Shown piece after piece: positions 10,538 through 17,717 of a stretch of 64,000 nucleotides of DNA (position 1 is its first letter; the number at the start of each line of letters is the position of its first letter). The notes below the pieces were generated by a model. That model was given only the letters and a program-made list of their open reading frames with translations. It searched no databases and had not been told where the DNA came from. Made by a program: the position numbers and the translations under genes. The stretch is from Pantoea ananatis LMG 2665 (GTDB lineage: Bacteria; Pseudomonadota; Gammaproteobacteria; Enterobacterales; Enterobacteriaceae). Location of the stretch: assembly GCF_000710035.2 (NCBI RefSeq), contig NZ_JMJJ01000005.1, positions 558,001 to 622,000 of the forward strand, read 5' to 3'.

Positions 10538-10559
10538 CGCCTTGCCAGTCTGCAAGGCG
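10538..10559. terminator. Hairpin between the convergent rspR-like gene and thiD
   Basis: CGCCTTGC pairs with GCAAGGCG across a six-base loop, directly after the regulator stop and before the end of thiD on the other strand. There is no strong T run on either side, so it may act as a weak two-way terminator. Confidence 0.45.
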
Positions 10560-10571
10560 AAACACGATGGG

Positions 10572-11372
10572 CTACCACCACTGATGGAAATGGTGCACCG
10601 GCCCAATCCCGTTGCCCACTTCCAGCGAATCTGCCGCCAGTAATGCCTGCTGCAGCCAGGCTTTCGCTTCACTGATCGTCGCTTCCCAGCTGTCATGCCG
10701 GGGACGTAAGGCCGCGAGTGCGGCGGACAGCGTACAGCCAGTGCCGTGCGTATGACGCGTGTTTACCCGCACGCTGCTAAAGCGCTGACGCCCTGCCCGG
10801 GTCAGCAGCCAGTCCGGGCTTTCATCACCATCGAGATGACCGCCTTTCATCAGCACTGCCTGGCAGCCCAGCGCCAGTAGCGCTTCGCCCTGGGTGAGCA
10901 TCTCATCTTCATTGAGGGCAACCTGGCATCCCAGCAGTGCAGCGGCTTCGGGCAGGTTTGGCGTAATCAATGACACCAGTGGCAATAAACGATCTCGCAC
11001 ACAGGCAATCGCATCCGGATTCAGCAGGGCATCGCCGCTTTTAGCCACCATCACCGTATCCAGCACCACAAAGGGAATTTCCCGCCGCTGCAGGCCATGG
11101 GCCACCCGCTCGACAATTTCTGTTTCAGACAGCATGCCAATCTTCGCACTGTCGATGCGCACATCATCCAGCACCGAGTCCAGCTGGGCGGTCACAAACT
11201 CTGGCGCAACAGGGTATACCGACTGCACGCCGCAGGTATTCTGCGCCACCAGCGCCGTGATCACACTGGTACCGTACGCGCCCAGTGCAGAGAAGGTTTT
11301 CAGATCGGCCTGGATACCGGCCCCGCCGCTGGGATCGGTCCCTGCAATCGTCAGGGCATTAATGCGTTTCAT
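10572..11372 (-). CDS. thiD: Hydroxymethylpyrimidine / HMP-phosphate kinase ThiD
   Basis: This is a ribokinase-family enzyme of 266 residues, the E. coli length, that phosphorylates HMP and then HMP-P for thiamine synthesis. It begins [21 protein letters not shown], the classic ThiD start, has the substrate loop around [16 protein letters not shown], and the anion-hole/catalytic block [14 protein letters not shown] near the end. The start at 11372 overlaps the end of thiM by 14 bases, so the two are translationally coupled and share control by the TPP riboswitch upstream of thiM. Confidence 0.95.
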   Translation of the reverse strand: MKRINALTIAGTDPSGGAGIQADLKTFSALGAYGTSVITALVAQNTCGVQSVYPVAPEFVTAQLDSVLDDVRIDSAKIGMLSETEIVERVAHGLQRREIPFVVLDTVMVAKSGDALLNPDAIACVRDRLLPLVSLITPNLPEAAALLGCQVALNEDEMLTQGEALLALGCQAVLMKGGHLDGDESPDWLLTRAGRQRFSSVRVNTRHTHGTGCTLSAALAALRPRHDSWEATISEAKAWLQQALLAADSLEVGNGIGPVHHFHQWW

Positions 11373-12156
11373 CAGGTGCCTCCAGCGTCCAGAGTGCATC
11401 AAGGAAAGCAGGCGCAAAGCTACCCGGTCCATCTGCATCCTGCGCGGCCTTTTCTCCAGCCAGCGCCATCACCCGACAGGCGCAGGCGATGTTGATCAGT
11501 CGGTCACCTGGCAAACAGGCAAAGGCCGCAACCACCGCTGAAAGCGCACAGCCGGTGCCGACCACCCGCGTCATTAACGGCGAGCCGCCCGTAATCGCCC
11601 AGGTTCGCTGTCCATCGGTGACATAGTCTACTTCGCCGGTTACGACGACACAGGTATCAAAAGCTTTTGCCAGCTGTTGGGCAGCCTGCAGCGCGGCTTC
11701 GGCCGAATGCAGGCTGTCAACACCGCGTCCGCCTTCTGCCTGCTGCGCCAGCGCCAGAATCTCTGAGGCATTGCCGCGAACCACTGCAGGCGACTGCGCG
11801 AGTAGCTGCTTGCAAAACGCGGTGCGCAGCGTCAGCGCGCCGACCGCCACCGGATCCAGTGTCCATGGCGTGCCCGCCTGGTTTGCTGCAAGCACCGCAG
11901 CCTGCATCGCTTGCTTACGATCGTGGGTTAGCGTACCGACATTGATAAGCAGCGCATCGGCAAGCGCGCTAAACTGCGCCGCTTCGTCAGCGTCGATGAC
12001 CATGGCCGGAGAGGCATTAAGGGCGAGTAAAACGTTAGCCGTTAGCGTTTGCACCACATCGTTGGTCATACAGTGCACCAGCGGTGACTGACGGCGAAAT
12101 TGTTGCAGAATGGGCGCGCATTGCGCATCAGAAAGGTGTTGCGGTTGATGTGTCAT
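11359..12156 (-). CDS. thiM: Hydroxyethylthiazole kinase ThiM
   Basis: This is a thiazole salvage kinase of 265 residues (262 in E. coli). Family blocks include [23 protein letters not shown] near residue 27, [21 protein letters not shown] and the ATP-site [14 protein letters not shown]. Two ATGs are adjacent; the second (12156) has a GGGAG ribosome site five bases upstream and is preferred over 12159. The gene is led by a complete TPP aptamer whose 5' half was supplied by the neighbouring integrated element, so its promoter has been replaced. thiD follows with an overlap. Confidence 0.95.
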   Translation of the reverse strand: MTHQPQHLSDAQCAPILQQFRRQSPLVHCMTNDVVQTLTANVLLALNASPAMVIDADEAAQFSALADALLINVGTLTHDRKQAMQAAVLAANQAGTPWTLDPVAVGALTLRTAFCKQLLAQSPAVVRGNASEILALAQQAEGGRGVDSLHSAEAALQAAQQLAKAFDTCVVVTGEVDYVTDGQRTWAITGGSPLMTRVVGTGCALSAVVAAFACLPGDRLINIACACRVMALAGEKAAQDADGPGSFAPAFLDALWTLEAPDETH

Positions 12157-12203
12157 CATAACTCCCAACCGGCGGACAAGAAGGCGAATGCGGTCAGGCA
12201 TCA

Positions 12204-12281
12204 GACTTCCCTACGCTGGCATTATCCAGATCAGGTCAGCGGGTGTATCTCAGCCCTGTATTACAGGGCACCCCGAGTCAT
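12204..12281 (-). promoter_or_regulatory. TPP riboswitch aptamer upstream of thiM (hybrid after element insertion)
   Basis: Read on the minus strand this is a full THI element: GACTCGGGGTGCCC, a perfect CCCTGT/ACAGGG stem for P3, CTGAGA, ACCC, then CTGATCTGGATAATGCCAGC and GTAGGGAAGTC. GACT and AGTC close P1. It lies about 50 bases upstream of the thiM start, as expected for TPP repression of thiMD. The 3' part from 12236 downward is shared with the second copy at 19807-19832, while the 5' part (12237-12281) differs and belongs to the element. The minus strand above 12281 shows no convincing -35/-10 pair. Confidence 0.93.
12211..12236 (+). repeat. Left attachment-site copy (attL core, 26 bp)
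   Basis: The 26-bp core begins CTACGCTGGC and ends CAGATCAGGT. It is identical to 19807-19832 in the same orientation. It encodes, on the minus strand, the P4/P5 part of the TPP aptamer. Identity stops at 12237 on one side and 12210 on the other, so the crossover took place within it. Confidence 0.9.
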
Positions 12282-12303
12282 TTAAAATCAAAATCAACTA
12301 CTT

Positions 12304-12323
12304 GCGATTAACGTCCCGTTAAT
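12304..12323. repeat. Short palindrome just inside the left element end
   Basis: GATTAACG and CGTTAATC form a perfect eight-base inverted repeat with a TCC spacer. It sits between the riboswitch 5' half and the inverted aptamer fragment. It could be a recombination-protein or repressor site; there is no direct evidence for either. Confidence 0.5.
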
Positions 12324-12325
12324 CC

Positions 12326-12355
12326 CTGATCCGGATAATGCCAGCGGGAAGTCAA
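12326..12355 (+). repeat. Inverted partial copy of the TPP aptamer 3' half
   Basis: On the plus strand this reads CCTGATCCGGATAATGCCAG followed by CGGGAAGTC. It matches the 3' half of the thiM aptamer (12204-12235, minus strand) with one substitution and a two-base gap, in opposite orientation. No matching 5' half precedes it, so it cannot itself be a complete riboswitch. It extends past the 26-bp core into the sequence on the thiM side of the junction, so it is not simply the attachment core. Confidence 0.85.
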
Positions 12356-12379
12356 AGACACAACCCATAAAACACACAA

Positions 12380-12411
12380 TGTGTCCCAGCTTGTGACCCA
12401 CATTGTGGCCC
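12380..12411 (+). repeat. Three TGTGNCCC repeats at 12-base steps (candidate integrase arm sites)
   Basis: TGTGTCCC (12380), TGTGACCC (12392) and TGTGGCCC (12404) are spaced exactly 12 bases apart, about 145 bases inside the left core. Tyrosine integrases of this type bind short direct arm repeats next to the core. A matching TGTGTCCC occurs at the integrase start codon near 19711-19718. The assignment is inference from spacing and position. Confidence 0.6.
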
Positions 12412-12764
12412 AATTGGATATAATCCTGACGTAAAAAAGGCCGGGTTACCCAGCCATGAATTTTGAGATTAATTTCTGCCGTGTTGGTTAGAGCAAGATC
12501 GCACTGATTGTTACCTTCATTCAGTGTCGAAGGCCAGGAGGGGCAGACCTGCCCAAGAACCAGCGATCCGCTGCGGTGCCTTGCTTCACTTCATCTCAAT
12601 CCGTCCTCTTCCCACATATCCAGCACAGCTCTTTGACCAGCTTTTATCTGCAATCTGTCCGCGTTTATGCCGCCTATTGAAAATAACTGTTGATTAAGGC
12701 CTAATTTACTCACTATTATCATTTCAAGCTAACCACAACGCGGCACTATTGGAGACAGTATTAA
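12412..12764. other. Non-coding stretch inside the element
   Basis: No convincing gene is seen. It contains a GC-richer patch with a GGGGCAGACCTGCCC-type hairpin near 12540-12555 and a GGAGA ribosome site at 12751 for the next gene. It may carry the promoter of the 12765 gene, but no clear -35/-10 pair was picked. Confidence 0.4.
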
Positions 12765-13037
12765 GTGACATCAGTTTATGACTATGAACGCCAAATATTT
12801 GAAAAGGAAGGTATTCGTATTGTAATCCGGTCTAATGGGAATGGCATTGATCTTCCTGATTATGACTACAAAAGGCAAGCCTCCGATAGTACGCGATTAA
12901 GTGACTTTTTAGCCAACCGGATAGACTCCACATTGGATGGCTTTAACCTGTCATACAGCGTGGTTTCTGGTGATGGTAATGCCTCTGTTCACGGCAATAC
13001 TAAGTTGGAAAAACTAAGGGATAGCTATGAAAAATAA
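12765..13037 (+). CDS. Hypothetical protein of 90 residues
   Basis: No family was recognised. It uses a GTG start with GGAGA nine bases upstream. The product is soluble, rich in Asp, Ser, Tyr and Asn, without signal peptide or membrane helix, and contains no obvious catalytic or metal motif. It is followed 23 bases later by another small gene on the same strand, so the two are probably co-transcribed cargo of the element. Confidence 0.6.
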   Translation: MTSVYDYERQIFEKEGIRIVIRSNGNGIDLPDYDYKRQASDSTRLSDFLANRIDSTLDGFNLSYSVVSGDGNASVHGNTKLEKLRDSYEK

Positions 13038-13060
13038 ACCTTTTTTAATAGGAAATTGCG

Positions 13061-13351
13061 ATGTTTAATGAACAGGATTATCAAGATGGCTGGACAAAAC
13101 CTATTCAGCACCCAGTAACTGGAATTTGGTGTTATGGCGGTGCAGCACGAAATGTAAGAACCGCTATGTACGGTGGGAACAACGGTGTTGTTTCTATTGG
13201 ATTCGGGTTGGGCGTAGCTTCTTTGCAACCCGTGATTAGCAGCTATCAAGTACAGCTTCAACAGTCACAGATGCAGCTCCAGCAGTCACAGCTACTGAAT
13301 CAGCAAATGTTGTCATTATTTTCTCAGCTTCAAGCGAATAAACCATCTTGA
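13061..13351 (+). CDS. Hypothetical protein of 96 residues with a glutamine-rich tail
   Basis: No family was recognised. ATG is preceded by an AGGA site. Residues 40-60 are Gly/Val-rich and somewhat hydrophobic (GVVSIGFGLGVASLQPV). The C-terminal third is a Gln/Ser/Leu repeat built from QLQQSQM and QLQQSQL units, predicted to form an amphipathic or coiled-coil helix. Trp and Tyr are frequent in the first 30 residues. It is probably co-expressed with the 90-residue gene upstream. Confidence 0.6.
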   Translation: MFNEQDYQDGWTKPIQHPVTGIWCYGGAARNVRTAMYGGNNGVVSIGFGLGVASLQPVISSYQVQLQQSQMQLQQSQLLNQQMLSLFSQLQANKPS

Positions 13352-13413
13352 TCGTAATCAGTCCGGGCAGTAGACATAATTAACATTGTCTGCTGCCTAA
13401 TCCTGTCGCCAGC

Positions 13414-13617
13414 TTAACTCTCTAACCTCTTCATTCGCTTTGCTGTCACGGCTTCTCTGATCGCTGTCTCCAGCCCTTTAGCCTGGATATGGTCAAACAG
13501 CGTTGTTCGTTTCATATCAAGCCAACGTGCAAGTGCCGAAAGGTTGATGATTGAATGATCGTCGCCTTTGAGCGGCATGGTCAGAACTGGCACAGAGCCA
13601 ACACCAAGCAATAGCAT
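13414..13617 (-). CDS. Small putative DNA-binding protein or gene remnant (67 residues)
   Basis: The C-terminal half (INLSALARWLDMKRTTLFDHIQ...) looks like a helix-turn-helix in which ALARWLDM and TTLFDHI would be the two helices. The N terminus is short and atypical. A GGAA sequence lies a few bases before ATG. It may be a small regulator or the end of a larger regulator that has decayed. No family name can be given. Confidence 0.4.
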   Translation of the reverse strand: MLLLGVGSVPVLTMPLKGDDHSIINLSALARWLDMKRTTLFDHIQAKGLETAIREAVTAKRMKRLES

Positions 13618-14858
13618 TTAATTCCGAAAATTAACGGTTTAATGAGCCGAATAGGCATAGATATACACCCTTTTCAGCTATCTCGCCATGTGTCAGACCA
13701 TGCGCCCGGCTCACCGCCTACAGTGAAAATCAACAACCAAACCTGCTAAGAATAAGCACAAACAGGCCTCTAACCCGCGCCAGCAAAGGAGGCGTTAAAA
13801 CTATCGCCACGCAATGAAAAACATTAAATCAATGATGTTCTGATGCGTTGCTTGACCGGGAACGTTTTCCGCGTCCCGGATGGATTACGCCAAGCACGAA
13901 AAAAAATTTTTCTGGCTGGCCCCCTCACCTGACGGCCTGCCAGCCATACAGAGACTCGCTGATTTCTATGATTGTATCGCCTTGAATTGTTGGTAATCGC
14001 CTCGCTATGATGGCTTATGTGAAGCCTGACGGCCTATGATAATGGTGTCTGGAGTGATCACCGTTTTTGGCGACACTCTTAGTAGATGGGAGCGCCCGGA
14101 TACGGCGAACCGTGAAGATAGCGACGACATACCGCACAACCGATAACCGAAATGACCAGCAGCCGAACCGCGAACCGTTGATCTCTTTGTTGATGACTTC
14201 ATGCAGCCGCTGCCTAAAAATGAAGTAATGGAAATGTGCCGCCTGACGCCTGGAGACAATCAACGTACTGAAACCCGATATTCGGTGCCATGCGCCAAAA
14301 GTTGTGCAAAATTACTGAAAAGGTTTTCTTGCCAGCAAAGTGGCGCTACCAGTGGCGAACATGTGTGGAAATAAGCGTCATCGTGTCACCTTGTCTTGAA
14401 AGGCCCGCACAGACAAAAACACACAAACAGTGTGGTTATGGTAACATCTATTATGTTAAACGACTGCCGATTTAGCCCGATTTACCGGGCGGCTGAGTAA
14501 TTTTTCCTGCTGTTGGTGTCGCTCTGCCAGGGGTCTGTGTTCATGCTCTGCCGATGCTATAAGCGCTCATTACAAGCTGATGTGAAGCCGTGCCGCAGTG
14601 CGCTTGGCGTGGGCATTATGCACCGCTGCGCGTCCAACTTCATGACGACACGAAACCGGGAAGAAACCCGAAAGGTAAATCACTGATATTTATCAAAAAT
14701 AACATTTTAACCCACCTCATACTTTAAACAGCCTAACAAATTAGCCCATATGCTTAGTTAGCTAAACTCCTGTTAAGGCAGTGAATTGGCTTACTTAGTT
14801 GATTGAACCCATAAAAATAATTACTGTAACCGTGTAAAATATAATCTCACAACTTCAC
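13618..14858. other. Long stretch without a confident gene, probably decayed cargo
   Basis: About 1.2 kb carries only short, broken reading frames on both strands. Base composition shifts within it: 13,900-14,300 is GC-richer, like chromosomal or plasmid DNA, and 14,650-14,860 is AT-rich like the operon downstream. One 57-codon frame (14201-14374) looks more protein-like than its surroundings. The stretch most likely holds remnants of older cargo genes. Confidence 0.5.
14201..14374 (+). pseudogene. Possible gene remnant (57 residues)
   Basis: The frame reads MQPLPKNEVMEMCRLTPGDN and continues to a stop at 14374; it also stays open for about 15 codons before the ATG (RTVDLFVDDF). It is moderately Cys-rich and looks natural in composition, but there is no ribosome site and no family match. 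It is best taken as a fragment of a lost gene. Confidence 0.25.
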
Positions 14859-14924
14859 GTTCCACATTTGGGAACAATTTGACACAGCAGACAGAGAACA
14901 CTATGATGTTCCCAGATTAGGAAC
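14859..14924 (+). promoter_or_regulatory. Promoter with two GTTCC-N7-GGAAC operators for the toxin-antitoxin operon
   Basis: A near-perfect sigma70 promoter has TTGACA at 14879-14884, a 17-base spacer and TATGAT at 14902-14907. Two perfect inverted repeats GTTCC-N7-GGAAC flank it, at 14859-14875 just upstream of the -35 and at 14908-14924 covering the likely start point and the ribosome site of the toxin gene. Their centres are 49 bases apart. This is the expected layout for autorepression by the HTH antitoxin encoded two genes down. Confidence 0.85.
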
Positions 14925-14928
14925 AAAT

Positions 14929-15189
14929 ATGCGATTGTGTGGAAGAAACCATTTGGATGCATTAAAGCTGTCCAGTCCATCAAGCGTTGCTTGGATAAAT
15001 TCATGGTTAGCAGATTTAGATTCTGTGATGTGGAAATCTATCCATGAAGTTAAAAATCATTATCCCAGTGCTTACAGTGCTGATGGACGTTCCTTCATAT
15101 TCAAAGTTGATGGGTGTAATGCAGTAATTGAAACCATCATTGATTTCAACTTGTTAGTGGTGCTTGTTACCTCAACAAAGGTAATGTAA
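14929..15189 (+). CDS. HigB-like toxin (type II toxin-antitoxin, mRNA interferase family)
   Basis: This is an 86-residue protein resembling the HigB_toxin family of RelE-fold ribosome-dependent mRNA interferases. The central WKSIHEVKNHYPSAYSADGRSFIFKVDG matches the family pattern in which a Trp-Lys and a Pro-Ser-Ala segment precede an F-x-[IV]-x-G strand. The usual C-terminal THAEYD motif is replaced by VTSTKVM, so catalytic ability is uncertain. AGGAA lies five bases before ATG and inside the second operator. Its TAA shares one base with the antitoxin ATG (TAATG), which couples their translation. Toxin-first order is typical of higBA. Confidence 0.75.
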   Translation: MRLCGRNHLDALKLSSPSSVAWINSWLADLDSVMWKSIHEVKNHYPSAYSADGRSFIFKVDGCNAVIETIIDFNLLVVLVTSTKVM

Positions 15190-16400
15190 TGGATATTAAA
15201 GTCATAAAAACAGAGCAACAGCATCAGGAGTACTTAAAGCAGATCCATTCTCTCATGCTTGCTATGCCTCCAATGCATTCAAAAGAGTATGAAGAACTTG
15301 AGTTGCTCATCACGATTGTTGAGGCTTACGAAAACGCCAAATATCCAATTGAACCACCAGATCCTATCGATGCAATCCTTTTTAGAATGCATGAGAAAGG
15401 ACTCAAGCAGGTTGATCTTGTACCCTATTTGGGAACACGAAGTAGAGTTTCTGAGATTCTTTCTCGTAAGAGACCCCTAACCGTCTCTATGATCAAGGCG
15501 CTTTCAATTGGTCTTGGTATTTCAACCGATACATTAGTTGGCCTAAATTCAGATGGGCCGCCTTCCTCAGATGACAATATTGACTGGTCAAAATTCCCAG
15601 TAAAGGAAATGATTAGAAGAGGGTGGCTTCCAGATTTAGCGGATAAAGCAAAAAAAACAACAGAAGAATTAATTAAAGGATTTATCGATCAGGTTGGCTG
15701 GCAAGCAAGCAGCAATGTTTCTTTTAAGAGAACGCTCTCGGGCGATGCGTATTCACCTGCAACAAAATATGCTCTTTTTGCATGGGTCAGCAGAGTAGTT
15801 CAGCAAGCACGCACGCGGAAAAAAAATTTAGGCCTGTTCAACCATGAAGTTTTGTCTGCCAATTTCTTACGTGATTTAGCACAATTAAGCTGGTTTGAAA
15901 AAGGCCCATTATTGGCTATTGAATTTCTTGAAAAGCATGGCATCGCCATCGTGATTGAACCATGTTTAAAAGGCACAAGAATTGATGGTGCGGCTTTAAA
16001 AGATATCGATGGGCTACCTATAATAGGTTTGACGTTAAGGTATGACCGCTTAGATAACTTTTGGTTTACCTTGCTGCATGAAGTAGCACATATATGGAAG
16101 CATATTGATTCTAATGAAATTTTCTTGGACGACCTTGACTCAAATACCGATGATAGACAGGAGTCAGAAGCAAATAGACTTGCCAGAGAAGCATTTATAC
16201 CAAGGTCAATATGGAAGAGAAGCCAAGTTTATTCATCCCCATCTAAAGAGGCAATTGACAGTCTCTCAAGAGAATTAAAAATCACACCTGCGATTATTGC
16301 AGGTCGGATACGGCGTGAAAGCGGAAATTATAGAATTTTTAACGACCTAATTGGTCAAGGTGAAGTAAAAGCATTATTGGTTCCGGCCTTCGATAACTAA
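15189..16400 (+). CDS. HigA-type antitoxin fused to an ImmA/IrrE metallopeptidase
   Basis: This is a 403-residue two-domain protein. Residues 1-120 resemble HigA antitoxins, with an HTH at about 66-112 (LKQVDLVPYLGTRSRVSEIL, then SMIKALSIGLGI). Residues about 215-400 form an ImmA/IrrE zinc peptidase domain with HEVAH at 297-301 in FWFTLLHEVAHIWKH. In ImmA systems this domain cleaves a repressor. Here the antitoxin and peptidase are on one chain, so signal-triggered self-cleavage or release of the operator is possible. It should bind the GTTCC-N7-GGAAC sites. The Beta-family gene follows 16 bases later. Confidence 0.85.
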   Translation: MDIKVIKTEQQHQEYLKQIHSLMLAMPPMHSKEYEELELLITIVEAYENAKYPIEPPDPIDAILFRMHEKGLKQVDLVPYLGTRSRVSEILSRKRPLTVSMIKALSIGLGISTDTLVGLNSDGPPSSDDNIDWSKFPVKEMIRRGWLPDLADKAKKTTEELIKGFIDQVGWQASSNVSFKRTLSGDAYSPATKYALFAWVSRVVQQARTRKKNLGLFNHEVLSANFLRDLAQLSWFEKGPLLAIEFLEKHGIAIVIEPCLKGTRIDGAALKDIDGLPIIGLTLRYDRLDNFWFTLLHEVAHIWKHIDSNEIFLDDLDSNTDDRQESEANRLAREAFIPRSIWKRSQVYSSPSKEAIDSLSRELKITPAIIAGRIRRESGNYRIFNDLIGQGEVKALLVPAFDN

Positions 16401-16416
16401 ACGCAGGAGAGTTATT

Positions 16417-17547
16417 ATGTACCCTACATATGTACCTATTCTCAAAGCAAAAGCAGGTGAATTCGCCGCTTTAAAAAAACTGAAGGCTGCACACTCTGAA
16501 AAAATAGCACCTTTTTTTGAAATTCCTATTTTAGTTAGAAAAGAAAAAGAACCAAAATGGCTTATGGAATCAACACAGCCTTTAACTGATCACCTTCAAA
16601 GAACGGCAAAAAAGGTCGTAGCTTCATGTCAATCTAATGCTTTTTTCTTTGACATCACACAATGGAAAGCCGACTGCTACATTGAAACTGGTGAGCATGT
16701 ACTAAGCTATCTTTACAGAGAACTTTCCAAAAGCGGCGCGATTATTCATCCTGTTGTGGGATTCGATAGATGGGATATTTTAGACTACCAAATAGCATTG
16801 AAAGATTTAAATATCCCTGATGGTAATAATTATTGCATTAGAATTGATTCCTCTTCAATTATTGAAGATTCTTACGATGTCGATTACTTCACTGAGACTC
16901 TTGAAACAATCATTGAAGAGCTTGGATTATCAAGCAAAGAAGTTATGATAATGCTTGACTTTGATGACGTCACAAACAAATCGGTTGAGTCGTTAAATGC
17001 TCATGTCAAGCATGTCTTAAATATTCTGTCCGATTATGATTTTTCGTGCATTATTATTTCAGGCGGTTCTTTCCCTGCGTTCATAAACAAAGCGGTTAAA
17101 GATGAGAACTCATCTGATTATGTAACGAGACGCGAGATTCACGTTTGGAAATCTTTCGTTGATGATTCAAAGCTACCGCTCATTTTCTCTGATTATGGTA
17201 TCAGAAACCCCAAGGCAGAAGATGATATTATAGCACCAAATGCAAATGGTAAAATACGATATACTATCGAAGACAAATTCTTTGTTGTTCGTGGTTACGC
17301 TAAAAACAAAGACGAGAAATATAAGCAACTCCATGATTTATCTGAAAAAGTAGTTAAATCCTCTCACTATTTAGGCCCAGAGTTTAGTTGGGGTGATGAA
17401 TGCATTCTCGCATGTAGTAAAAAAGAGATACTGGGTGGTAACACTGAATGGATCAGCTACGACACAAACCACCATATAAGTTATGTAGTAGAAGAGATTA
17501 CTGAGTTCAATAGACTTAGAGTCGCTAAAAAGGCATTTACTATTTAA
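16417..17547 (+). CDS. Beta-family protein (phage T4 beta-like)
   Basis: This is a 376-residue protein whose start, YVPILKAKAGEFAALKKL, and following PFFEIP match the Beta protein family named after a T4 protein and common in bacterial accessory regions. The function of the family is not known to me. There are no membrane segments. It has an AGGAGAG ribosome site and is the last gene of the toxin / antitoxin-peptidase operon, closed by a strong terminator. The genetic linkage suggests it senses, or is the target of, the same response. No catalytic residues could be identified. Confidence 0.75.
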   Translation: MYPTYVPILKAKAGEFAALKKLKAAHSEKIAPFFEIPILVRKEKEPKWLMESTQPLTDHLQRTAKKVVASCQSNAFFFDITQWKADCYIETGEHVLSYLYRELSKSGAIIHPVVGFDRWDILDYQIALKDLNIPDGNNYCIRIDSSSIIEDSYDVDYFTETLETIIEELGLSSKEVMIMLDFDDVTNKSVESLNAHVKHVLNILSDYDFSCIIISGGSFPAFINKAVKDENSSDYVTRREIHVWKSFVDDSKLPLIFSDYGIRNPKAEDDIIAPNANGKIRYTIEDKFFVVRGYAKNKDEKYKQLHDLSEKVVKSSHYLGPEFSWGDECILACSKKEILGGNTEWISYDTNHHISYVVEEITEFNRLRVAKKAFTI

Positions 17548-17550
17548 ATA

Positions 17551-17584
17551 AAAAATGACGCCTTAATTGAAGGCGTCATTTTTT
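17551..17584 (+). terminator. Strong intrinsic terminator, two-way
   Basis: AAATGACGCCTT pairs with AAGGCGTCATTT around an AATTG loop, with A and T runs outside the stem on both sides. It starts a few bases after the Beta gene stop and can end transcripts from both directions. Confidence 0.92.
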
Positions 17585-17717
17585 AAATTTTTTACACAAA
17601 AACATGACATAAATAAATATTGAAAGATAAAGCACATTTAAAAACCATCGTTTTATCAATAGTGCATTAGCCACAAGAATACAATTTAATTAATACTTGG
17701 TAGTTAGCCAACTCTCT

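Noticed and set aside
10894..11541. Long plus-strand frames opposite thiD and thiM
   Set aside because: They are antisense shadows of well-recognised genes with codon-biased third positions; their products resemble nothing.
12211..12236. A tRNA or tmRNA gene end as the attachment site
   Set aside because: No cloverleaf or T-loop sequence is present; the core is aptamer DNA.
12326..12355. A third TPP riboswitch on the plus strand
   Set aside because: Only the 3' half is present, with no GGGGTGCCC/CTGAGA half before it in that orientation.
14005..14263. Two overlapping minus-strand frames of about 80 residues
   Set aside because: They overlap each other in different frames, lack ribosome sites and have low-complexity Ser/Arg composition; probably chance frames in decayed DNA.
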